Below, one piece after another: positions 21,240 through 31,099 of a stretch of 64,000 bases of DNA. The notes beneath the pieces are model-generated. The model did no database searches, was not told where the DNA came from, and worked only from the letters and a program-made list of their open reading frames with translations. Source of the DNA: Bryum argenteum (lineage: Eukaryota; Streptophyta; Bryopsida; Bryales; Bryaceae). The DNA lies in NCBI GenBank assembly GCA_037043015.1, contig CM073321.1, forward strand, positions 40,444,420 through 40,508,419. The letters are read 5' to 3'. A program made the position numbers and the translations under genes. How positions within the stretch are numbered: position 1 is the stretch's first letter; each line of letters begins with the position of its first letter.

Positions 21240-22555
21240 ATATGCTCCAAATCTTCGTGTATGTTTTCCAGATCGTGGACTTCGATGCTGAACTTCTTGC
21301 AGAACGGTACGCACTAGGTGCTAATTCTACGGCGGAGCTGATTTTGGTGGAACTCAAGGTGCGGCTACATCGATCTAGAATTCACATTATCTCCCTGATC
21401 TTGGCCATTATGAATCATCTATGTTGTGAATTAAGTAGTTATGAAAATATGGCATATGAATAATTAGTATCTAACCCCTAAAAATCCAAGCGTTTCCTCG
21501 ACCTCCATAACCAAAAACTGCCATTTTTCACCTTCGTTGGGAAATGAGGAAATGGATAGTTTTAGTTTTCTAGTTTTAGACTTTGAACCGTAAGATCTTG
21601 TACCTAATTTGTATACAAAAGACTGGTCAAAATTTCAACCGTTGGATGTATGTCAGTTGTGAGATCACAACAATCAAAGTTTGACAAACACTTTTTTTTG
21701 TCACTGCGTGAGAGGCATTGTCTATATGGTGCCTAGGGCAACTTGATAATTGTTACTCCAAACATTTTTTCGTCATTTTTTTCCATGTAGATATTTAAGT
21801 TGGGTACGCTCTTGCAAAATTTTGGAGACCAATTCCACTTTTTGACCTTAATGTAAATTATTTTATAAAAGAAGGTTTTAAAAACAATAATATAGTAAAA
21901 CAAGCACCACATATGATATATTTAGTTTGAGAAAGACTTGGACGGTGAGTAGGTGCATTTATGAGAAGGTGAATTTTGAAGAGAAAAAACTTGGAAAAAG
22001 TCAAAAATCTCAAATTTTGACAATTTTTGAAAGAAAAAATTGTAAAATTACTAGAAATTGTGAAGATTGTTTTTGAAAGTTTTGGAGGCTGCCCTTGCAA
22101 AATCGGTAAACTTTTTGACTTTGGACACTTTGGAATTTGAATAGTAATCTGGTAATGAACATATTTCCAAAAAAGAATACTTCAAATGATTTATTTTAAA
22201 CTGCCCGTTTTGGACTTGAGACCTAAAATTATGCCATAAAATGTTATGCTATCTAATCTTCTTCCATTGTACTTTAGATTTTTTTTAGATGGTACCAGCT
22301 CCGACATTTCTCCTTTGTCTTATTTGCAATACATAGATCTTCGATCCTTGCATTTAAGAACCTCTCCTCTTCTGCGAGCACAAGTAGCTTTTTGACCAAC
22401 TCCTCAGTTGTTTCATTGCGCTGTGAACTTTAAAATTAAAATTTAGCTTTGCAAATTTTACTACATACACATTACAGTATGGGGAGCACCCAGTAAAAAT
22501 CTTAGGCAAAATTTAGTTTTTGGAAGTCTTCGCATATGTGTAAGGCGTTGTTCTT
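21240..22555. other. AT-rich interval, no gene seen
   Basis: There are several poly-A/T stretches and no ORF with coding character. Part of 21590-21700 resembles 16430-16530 in wording (CCGTAAGATCTT, CAACCGTT), suggesting two remnants of one old repeat. Confidence 0.4.
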
Positions 22556-22556
22556 T

Positions 22557-22700
22557 TTCGGTATGATAACCATTGGAGACAACTAGGGGTCGGCATCAAG
22601 GGGAGAGTTAAACTTGGCATTTAGTAGTCTTTCTAGTTCAATCTTGACTTTGGCAGCATAGTTTATGTTCATTCTATACCCTTGTTGTTGCACTGGGATG
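22557..22700 (-). pseudogene. Gypsy reverse-transcriptase fragment in inverted orientation
   Basis: The minus strand gives GYRMNINYAAKVKIELERLL followed by NAKFNSPLDADP and a stop. It is the counterpart of the start of the RT domain in elements A and B (RMNPNYA.KVK.EL..LL.AKFISPVD). It lies just upstream of the rest of an RT that reads on the plus strand, so this part has been inverted or belongs to another copy. Confidence 0.7.
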
Positions 22701-22939
22701 AACAAGGTTTGACACAACCTATTGAGCTTGTGCGTCGAGTAATGGAACCTGGTGCCCATAGTGGAATCGTTCCGCACCTTCATGTACCCGTTCTTCAACT
22801 CCAGGAAGTTGTAGGTCATTCGCCAGCAGCTCTCTTTCTAGAGATCCGACTTCCCCCGAACTAAATTGTCGTTGAGCTGGGATAGCGTGGTCCTAGAAGA
22901 GGCCTCTTCGATAATCCCCACATCGTCGATGTCCCACGT

Positions 22940-24967
22940 AACATGGTAAACAAGGAAAGACCACTATCCGTTGCTACACATGAAAGAGATCATAGATGAA
23001 GTCGTTGGTCATGAAATGTACTCATTCTTGAATTGCTTCTTAGGATACTACCAATTTGCCATGCTGAGGAAGACAAAAACAAGACAACTTTCTCTACAGA
23101 ATGGGGACCTTATCAATTTGAAAGGATGCCATTTAAAGCCAAAAATACACCGGTGACATTTCAGAGAGTCAGGCAGCTAATATTCCATCTCTACCTGAAG
23201 ATGTTCTTTTGCATCTACTTAGATGATGGAACCGTTTATGGGCGAATGAACGACCATGTTGACCATATGAGGCAAATATTTTGGGCCTTTTGGCACAATG
23301 GAGTGAGTCTAAACGCAAACAAGTGCATGTTTCTGTTTTTGCCGGAGTTATCCTAGAGTATATCGTATGCAAATATAGTAAACACCCGGATCCGGCTAGA
23401 ATTCAGGACATCATAAATATGACACCACCAATAGACAAAAAGCGTGTGCAGAGACTCCTAGACTTGTCACAATTTAATAGGATGTACATCAAAAAGTTGG
23501 CTCATATCACTACTCCGATAACAAAGTTGAACTACGCTGACGATATATACATGCGAGATTGGACATGGAACACAAACAACCTTAGAAAAAATTAAGTAAT
23601 CGTATTCAAAGGCCCCCATATTGTTCGCACCACAATGGACGAAGTCGTTTCATGTACAGACAGACGCTTCTTAGATAGCCGTAGGCGTCATGTTAGCTCA
23701 GAATGTGGATGGCAAACATGATCAACTCGTCGCATACGCTAGTAGATTTCTCAACCAAGCCGAAAGGAACTACTCAACAACAGAGACGGAAGAGCTTGAC
23801 ATGATTTATGCAGTGAAGAAATTTCAACATTACTTGCTGGGGAACAAATTAAGATTCATGGTAGACCATCACAAACTGTCTTATCTTGTGAATCAACCAC
23901 AAGACACTTTACTTGTCTCAAGACACCAATACTACGGAGGAAGGCATCAATGACTCATTCAATGAGCATATATACAGACAGCGACCATACACACCACCCA
24001 AACAACTACGAAGCGTTCAGTAGACAACGTTTGGAGGCAAGATATCATCGAATATCTTACTAACGGAAGACTTCCGAGAGACATAATGGGAACACAAAAG
24101 ATCAAATTTCTACGCATCAGAGTGCCATACACGGTAGCTCAAGGGAGTCTATACCGCAAGGAACCAGGCCACTACATGCATCTGTGCGTATGATCTCACC
24201 AACAACAAGAATTAATCTTGTACCTACTTAATGGGCCAACAGGAGGACATCAGGGACCGGAAACAACTATCAAACAAATAGTGGCAGCAAAGTATTGGTG
24301 GCCAACATTCCACAAGGATACACTCACGTACATCAAAAATTCCCATGCCTGTCAAACAACAGCCACCAATTTCCATCACCACAGGAAGGTATCCCTTAAA
24401 ACAGTACCGCCGTTAGGTCCTTTCCAAATATGGGGTTTGGATTTCGTTGGTCCTATCCAACTGGTGACTAAACAAGGGTACAAGTACATACTCGTTGCCA
24501 CAGATTACACCAAAAAGTGGGTACAGGCCAAACCTTTGACGAACAACACTTTTGTTGTGACGGCAACATTCATCTTGAAAATATCATTACGGAGTTTGGA
24601 TGTCCCTTGGAGATCGTTTCCGACCAAGGAACACATTTTGTCAACGCTGTCATCAAAGAGTTTATGAAGAATCACCTAATCAAGCAAAGAACAAGCATGG
24701 TGTACAATCCGCAGGGGAACGGACAAGCTAAATGAATTAACAAGATGATCACCAATATGTTAGAAGAATTTGTACAAGCTAAGTTCGGCTATTTGGACGA
24801 CTGCTTACCCGCAGTCCTATGGGCATACCGCGTAGTAACCAAGTCGGCAAGTCAAGCGAGCCCATTCGAGCTGGTCTATGGCATCCAACTATTGCTGCCC
24901 ATCAAGTCCCTCGTGCCCATCTTTCAGTCGCTCCAACCAAAATACTACGCACCCCATCGGGTCTCAT
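22940..24967 (+). pseudogene. Element E: decayed Ty3/Gypsy pol (RT, RNase H, integrase)
   Basis: The plus strand carries, in order and in shifting frames: the RT core (KDHYPLLHMKEIIDEV, IYLDDGTVYG near 23215), the RNase H region (NYSTTETEELDMIYAVKKFQ, MVDHHKLSYLVNQ) and the integrase. The integrase shows [14 protein letters not shown]-x2-C replaced by [12 protein letters not shown], and [11 protein letters not shown] with NPQGNGQAK in place of the usual QAES. It is clearly homologous to pol of elements A and B but is riddled with stops and frameshifts. It ends abruptly in LQPKYYAPHRV at about 24965, where the LTR of element D begins. It is the oldest layer of this nested stack. Confidence 0.85.
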
Positions 24968-26798
24968 TGTCACATCCCTTTCCAAAGGATGCCCGAACAC
25001 CGTGGTGAGCCGAGAGGACCCCGGGAGTGACGCCCCGGGCTTGGCAAGAGACAAGGTGAAGTGACCAAGGGGAGTCCCGAGCAAACAGCACGCAATGGCG
25101 TCGTGCTCGGGACGAACTTGGTGGCGTGTCTTACATGGTTGGAAACCTGGTTTGAGCACGCATCCATGGGTCCAAAGCACGCCCGATTTGGAGTTGTGAG
25201 TCATGAGATATGACTCTCCAAAGTTGGAGCGCGTTCCGGGACACTCCGGGACTCGGGAGTGTTGCCTTTCGGGACTCAAAATGTCGTCCTTCATGGATGG
25301 CGGCATGTTGCATGTCTTTGGAAAGCTCTGAACAAGAGCTTTCCAAAATGCTAAGGCTCGTGAGGAGCAAAGCAATGCTTTGGGAGATATGGCTCTCCAA
25401 AGCATCGGGACTTCGGGACTCCGGGACTGCTGCCTCCCGGGACTCCCGAATGTTCAGAGGAGCATAGCTCCCACATGCAAGCTTTTATTGGGACAAGTGA
25501 GGACTCCATCGACATCTACTGGAAGAGTAGATGTCGAAAATGGGCTCGCACGTCCCATTTGGATAACTGAGCTACAAGTTAGCCCGAGAAGAAGATACGG
25601 CCTGTTTTTGAGACTAAGGCAAAAACGGGTGGTCTTCCAAAACAAAAGTGTGTCACGGAAGGCCCCTCAACACAAGAGGGGGGGGCCTACGGAAGACTCC
25701 AGAGAGTACTATGAGGAGGGGTGGTCTCCCTCCTCACTTGCACATGGTGCCTTGAGGAGCCGGGGTGGCTCCAAGGGGTGAGGCTTGGGATGGGGCCTCA
25801 CTCCCGCACCTTGTGGAAAATGGAGAGTGCTTTGGAGCATCTCTAAACATGGGGTTGGGAAGTGTCCCTCTCCAAGTTAGTCCCCGTGATAAGTAGTGCC
25901 GGTTCCCGACAGTGACCGGGAATGGCTCAAGAAGGTGAGGCATGGAAAGGAAGCCTCACTTCTACATCTTGGGCATTGTGGGATGCTCTTGAGCATCCCG
26001 CAACATTGGGTTGGAAAGAGTCCCGCTCCAAACTAGTCCCAGGAAAACTAGTGCCGGATTCGGGAGGATTTCGGCAAAGTCCCGAATGGGGTGAGAAACA
26101 AGAGTGGAAGGGGACTAGTGGGAAGTTGGACAATGGATAAGGGCGGTTAGCTCCGGGGGTGATTAGTAGCACCCTTGGGAGCTTGGACATTTGTGGAAGG
26201 CCGCCCCGTGCCACCAAGTGGCATGCCCATGTGTTGGTGGGAGTTCCAGGTTGGCATACCCATGTGTTGGTGGGAGTTCCGGGTAATGAGTACCGGATAA
26301 TGAGTTATGGAGTCAAGGTGGGTTGGACACCTTGACTTAGAACGGTGCTAACATTGTGTGTGTGGGGCACATGCAAGTGTTAGCAAAGTCGTGGCCGGTT
26401 GCTACCAACTAAGTGAGCCGTGATTCCGCTACCAAGTAAGGCTCACTAAGAAAAAGAAGAGTTGGAGTAATTAGGGTCGTGACACTCATGGACATACATT
26501 AGAAACTTCTAGAAGATTCCTTGAAGAGATGTCACGGATATACATTAAAAACTTCCAGAAGATCGAGAAGCGTCCTAATTACTAGGAACGTTGCTTGAAA
26601 AGCTTCCTATTTGGTAGTATATATAGGAGTCGAGGCTGAAGGGTTCTTTAGTCTCGAAAACACATCTCTTGGAGTTCTAACTCATCTTTCTTGGTGTTGT
26701 ATGTGTTCTCGTTCTGTTAATCCAAGTTCTTGTTAGTTTCTCTTCTGAATATCCTTGGATATTTTTGTGTCCTTGACAATTTGTCGAGACTGTACACA
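24968..26798 (+). repeat. 5' LTR of element D, about 1.83 kb
   Basis: It starts TGTCACATCCC, as many plant chromovirus LTRs do, and ends TGTACACA just before the primer site. The boundaries rest on the TG...CA ends, on the point where homology of element E to A and B stops, and on the primer site. There is no second copy to align. A tandem pair of CCCATGTGTTGGTGGGAGTT units lies at 26226-26280. Confidence 0.65.
26618..26625 (+). promoter_or_regulatory. TATA box in the LTR of element D
   Basis: TATATATA followed by GGAGTC stands about 170 bp before the end of the LTR, the expected place for the retrotransposon promoter (U3/R boundary about 30 bp further on). Confidence 0.55.
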
Positions 26799-26801
26799 TC
26801 C

Positions 26802-26813
26802 TTGATATCAGAG
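26802..26813 (+). other. Primer binding site of element D (initiator tRNA-Met type)
   Basis: TTGATATCAGAG differs at one base from the standard plant TTGGTATCAGAGC primer site complementary to the 3' end of tRNA-iMet. It lies a few bases after the LTR end. Confidence 0.7.
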
Positions 26814-27057
26814 CTAGTTCTTTCTTGTAGGAGTGTGGATTACCCCCTACTCGAAGACGTACTAGCGCGTTAGAGATTGTGGATTACCCTCCTCTAAACT
26901 GATATATGCGAGATTACAATATTGGAGTCTTGTCGTTCTTGGCGAGAGTAGATTACCCCTCTTCTTGAAGTCTTGAGGTGCTTTAGAGGTTACGGAGTAC
27001 CCTCCTCTAAACCAATATTGTCTTCTGTAGACTCATCTTTTTCTTCTCCTACTTAGT

Positions 27058-28082
27058 ATGGCTGGAGGTCAAAACATCCATATGGTTGAAAATTCAGAGT
27101 CCAAACTAGACGCCATCATGAATGCTCTAGCTACGTTGTCTTAGAGAGCTGCGGAGATTGAAGGAGTCATGGCGAGACTACACAATGATGGAGCGCCCGA
27201 AACAGTACAACTCAAGATTCACCAGTCCCAAGCTTTAGCACCTGAAGAAGCAGCTTTGCCTCTAGTTCAACAAGAACTTTTGATTCAACCACGAAAAGAA
27301 CCCCGAGTCACCCTTCTGGACAAATTCAATGGTACGCGTTCCAAGTTTCATGGTTTTGTCAACCAAATTAGGTTGATAACAGTTCTACAACCCGAGCGCT
27401 ACTTGACGGAGGAGTCATGTGTTGGATTGGTTGGGACTCTGCTTACGGGACAAGCGTTATTGTGGTTTGCTCCTTTATTCGAGAAATGAACACCAATTTT
27501 CAGCAACTTTGAGACTTTCTTACAGGCGTTTGCGGAAGCATTTGGCGAACATGACAAAGCTCAATGGTCCACAAGAAAGATTCGATCGCTACGACAAAGT
27601 ACACGCTCTGCATCGTCCAATGCATCAGATTTTCGGCAATTGGCTTGCGACATCAATTGGGGCAAAAAAGAATTGACGAGCCAATTTTACTGCGCTCTGA
27701 GGGACAATGTGAAGGACTTGTTATTATCTCTTCCTGATCCACAAACACTAAACGAGGCTATTAGCCAAGTTGTGAAGTGCGATAACTGCTTATTTGAGCC
27801 TTGCCAATATCAACGCCTAAGACAATACACAACTCGTCATAGTGCAACTATGCCATCTAGCGGTCTAAATTCACAATTGGAGGCGGAAGACATGCAAATT
27901 GATGCGGTACGTGTAAAGTCTCTTACTCGAGAAGAAAAGAAATGGCGTATGGAAGAAGGATTATGTTTGTACTGCGGTAAGAAAGGCCACAAGGTTGGAA
28001 ACTTTCCTAAGAAGCCAAACAGACGAATTGTCAAGATGAGAAGCTTTGTCATCCTGGAAAACAAAGGTGCCCAGCCACAATA
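27058..28082 (+). pseudogene. Element D gag, broken
   Basis: Starts at ATG 27058 (MAGGQNIHMVENSESKLDAI). There is a TAG near 27140, and frame changes near 27490 and 27670. The capsid part (FNGTRSKFHGFVNQIRL, GQALLWF) resembles the Retrotrans_gag domain of chromoviruses. Near the end is a zinc knuckle, CLYCGKKGHKVGNF, in which the last Cys of the CCHC pattern has become Phe. This would impair RNA packaging. Confidence 0.75.
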
Positions 28083-29105
28083 GGGACCGTGCAGCTAGAC
28101 AATTCGACACCTCAACGACAATCAGGTTCCTCCTTTTCCGCCCAACCTGCCCGCTACTTTACAATTCCTTTGTCTTTGGGCACTAAAAAACTAAAAATCT
28201 TAGCATTAGTAGTCTCAGTAGCATGTGCTTGTTTCTTAAATGAGGAATTTGCCGAGTATAATAAGATTCCTTTAGTACAAAAATCCAAGCCAGTACACGT
28301 AGAAGTGATAGATGGACGACCTTTATTATCCGCTAGTGTTATCTATGAGTGAGAACCTATGGAAGTAACCTTTGAAGACCATAGTAGCTATATTATTTTC
28401 AACATTATTAGAACCCCGTCGAACCCTGTTGTTCTTGGCCTTTCCTGGTTGGAAGAACATAACCCGTCTATAGATTGGAGGTTGCGGAGGATATCATTCC
28501 CTTTAGTATACCTTGAAAATAAGCTTGATAAGAGATCTCGGGTCAAAAAACACCTAATTATTGAAGCAAGAGCGTTTGCAAGGACATCTAGAGAAGGCAT
28601 ACCATTTGTTATTTACGCGGCCCCAACTTGCAGCAAAACAATTTCAGCAACAAGCATATTTGAGCAATATAAGGATTTCCAAGACGTATTTGAAAAGAAG
28701 AACACTGACATGCAGAGCACCGGTCATACAATTACGCCATTGATATACAAGAAGGAGCACAACCACCGTTTGGCCAAATCTACAATCTGTCGCAAACAGA
28801 GTTGGCGGAGTTGCGGAAGTACATTGACAAGAATCTGGCCAAAAATTTCATTTGTCATTCTAAGTCGCCGGCTGGAGCACCAATTTTATTTGTGAAGAAA
28901 AAAGATGGATCGTTGCGGATGTGCGTTGATTATCGAGGCCTCAACAAGGTGACTAAGAAGAATCGTCATCCGTTACCGTTAGTCTCCACTCTATTAGAAC
29001 AACTTGGACATGCAAGGATCTTCACAAAAATTGATCTAAGAGGTGCTTACAATCTTGTGCGTATCAAGGAAGGAGACGAATGAAAGACAACTTTCCATAG
29101 AAGAT
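28083..29105 (+). pseudogene. Element D protease and RT fragment
   Basis: After gag come a protease-like stretch without an intact D(S/T)G (LALVVSVACACFLNEEFAEY, then VVLGLSWLEEHNPSIDW) and the start of RT ([52 protein letters not shown]). Stops lie at about 28350 and 29083. The RT ends at KTTFHRR where element C begins, before the catalytic YVDD, so no functional RT remains. Confidence 0.8.
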
Positions 29106-29893
29106 TGTTAGCCGGGTTAATATGGAAGTGCTTTACGAGATTACCTAAGTCGACCAATGTTCGTATTTAGAGGCAGCGTAGAGTCTTCTTATAGTAGAAG
29201 AAAGGAAGGAATACAGACGGTGTTAAGAAACACTCGGGGTCATACTAGGCCAACCCGAGACAACGTTGACTACAATATTGACTAACGGTGATCATTGTGT
29301 TAACTCAGCGTTGGCTTTGGTTGTCTTGAGGTAATTTAGAGAAGGGTGCTTTTGGCACCAATGTTGTTGCCTAAAAACGACGTTGAAAGGGAAGTGTTTA
29401 ACACTTAGCTAGCGAGGGAGTGATAGAGAGAGAGAGAGAGAGAGATAACGGAGGAAGGAACTACAGTTACCGGCGTTGTCGTAGGTTGTACAGATAGGCA
29501 ACAAAGGGGGGTGAAGGACGTTCTTCCCAGTAACATTCACGGCCTGCGAAGGAACCGAAGGCAACGAGGTTCACAAGCAAGAAGTAGCATGCAGGAAGCA
29601 GAATGCAAGAAACGTAGAGAGTAGGGGGTTAGGACTTTGAACATCATGTAGTTTAGAGCACGCAGTTGTAGAAAGAAGAGCGGCCTTTGCCTTGTATTGA
29701 TAATGGAATAAGAGTACAAGTGTTTCACTCCTAATCTCCTGTCTCAATGTCTAGCAAAAACAAGGTCCCTACTCTGAGTCGACTATACTCTTAACTAGCG
29801 CTGATGTCTCCGAAGTCTTCTGCTGCCGATCGGTGGCCCTATCCTCCCGACTTGGCCGCGTTCTTCCTGTTGGCAACGTTGGCTACGGTAACA
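29106..29893 (-). repeat. 3' LTR of element C
   Basis: On the plus strand it starts TGTTAGCCGGG and ends GGCTACGGTAACA, matching the ends of the A and B LTRs. The GTGCTTTACGAG and AAGTCGACC stretches near the start are shared with A and B. A (GA)n run lies at 29428-29445. The partner LTR is missing, so age cannot be estimated. Confidence 0.75.
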
Positions 29894-30900
29894 TTTTGCC
29901 TTCCCTCTGAGAGTTCAATCCGTCCCCGGATTGGTCAACGAGGGGAAATTTGTTCGGCAAGGCGTTAGTAAGGTCAAGTGACTTTGCGAGGTATCTGATG
30001 TCCACGTCGAGGGGGCACTTTCCCGCCATAGATGACCTTGATGGCCGCAACAATCTCTCGATGAAGTAAGGTTTTATCTCTAACATTGATGGTGTGGGTG
30101 TAGATATCGTGGACGGTTTTACCTAACATTTTGTTACACCCCGGGCAGTAGACATTGTTGGCTTCAAGGTTGGAAAATTTACGGGCTAAGTCCGGGTTTT
30201 CCACAACGTACTTGGAGACCTCCTCCTGGGCGTCGATGATCTCCTCTTTGTCTTTGCTAGTGTCTCCTGTCGTTACACCCCATGATGCATCGTCTGATAA
30301 TCCAATCAGATGCTTTCTATGTTCAACAAATGACCTAGGTGTCGTGTTTACTGATGGGCGTTGGGGCTGAGCGACGTGGGTTTCGGCAAAGGAGATGGCT
30401 AGGTGCACTCTTGTCTGGGGCTGGTTGTCGCAGAAATGGCAACGGCGTCTCATCGGCATCGGTGAAGTGGTCGGGTATGTGTACTTGCTCTCCATGTTGT
30501 TCCACTGGCACCACTTGAAATCTTTCTTCATGGACAATTGAGTCAACAAGGACGGGTTTGTCATCAGTAGGGGGCACCTCGTTTTCTTGCACAAACGATG
30601 GATTATTGCTTACTTCTTCTGCCAGATTGCCAGTGGTAGCCGTATCGACGACTTCAAGGCTGGTGGCGTTGTCGTAGGAGCCATCATAATCCGGCTCGTC
30701 CAGCCCCAACTCCCGTAGGACTTGGTTGACACACTGCGTTACAAAATCTTCTGGCAACTGTTGGTCGGGGGGATACTTGCACATGGTGTCAAACATGTTG
30801 GACGCAATGGCATTGGCAGCATTGTTGACACATAGCCTCTTGTTGGCCTCAAAATTCTCTATGTTGTTCTACAGCTCTCTCGATTGCATGACGTCTGCGG
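29894..30900 (-). pseudogene. Element C extra ORF, C-terminal part, frameshifted
   Basis: Minus-strand frames give NIENFEANKRLCVNNA, then CKYPPDQQLPEDFVTQC, LRELGLDEPDYDGSYDNAT, HIPDHFTDADETPLP, a frame change near 30440, SFVEHRKHLIGLSDDASW, and VYCPGCNKMLGKTVHDIYTH. It ends DGLNSQREGKMLP across the polypurine tract. Every block has a counterpart in the same order in elements A and B. The CPGC plus downstream His pair could bind zinc (inference). Confidence 0.75.
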
Positions 30901-31099
30901 GGACCAAGGTTGTCAAACCGGGCGTGTTTGGGTGATCGGGCAGGCAAAACGGGCTTACGAGTTGTCCCGGTCGGGCCAGCGTGCCTGCCCACCTTGATTG
31001 TTGGGGGTGTGTAATTTTTCGTGGGTAATAAACTTTGCACTAAAAAGCCACGTAGGTTGTGACGTGTAAGTCCACCGTGGCGTGGGGCGGGTGAAATTT

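Larger units (their letters stand above)
24968..29105 (+). mobile_element. Element D: chromovirus-like Ty3/Gypsy, 3' part lost
   Basis: The element begins with a long LTR at 24968 that interrupts the integrase of element E. It has a tRNA-iMet-type primer site and gag, protease and RT remnants reading right. It is cut off within RT at 29105, where element C starts. No 3' LTR was found downstream. Confidence 0.8.
29106..30900 (-). mobile_element. Element C: truncated Gypsy element, 3' LTR plus extra-ORF remnant
   Basis: A 3' LTR (29106-29893), a polypurine tract (29894-29908) and the last third of the extra ORF found in elements A and B survive. The rest (gag, pol, 5' LTR) is missing, and homology stops at about 30900. 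It lies within RT of element D and is therefore younger. Confidence 0.8.

Noticed and set aside
24902..25405. Minus-strand ORF of 167 codons in the LTR of element D
   Set aside because: It spans an LTR boundary, overlaps the plus-strand pol of element E and has no recognisable domain.
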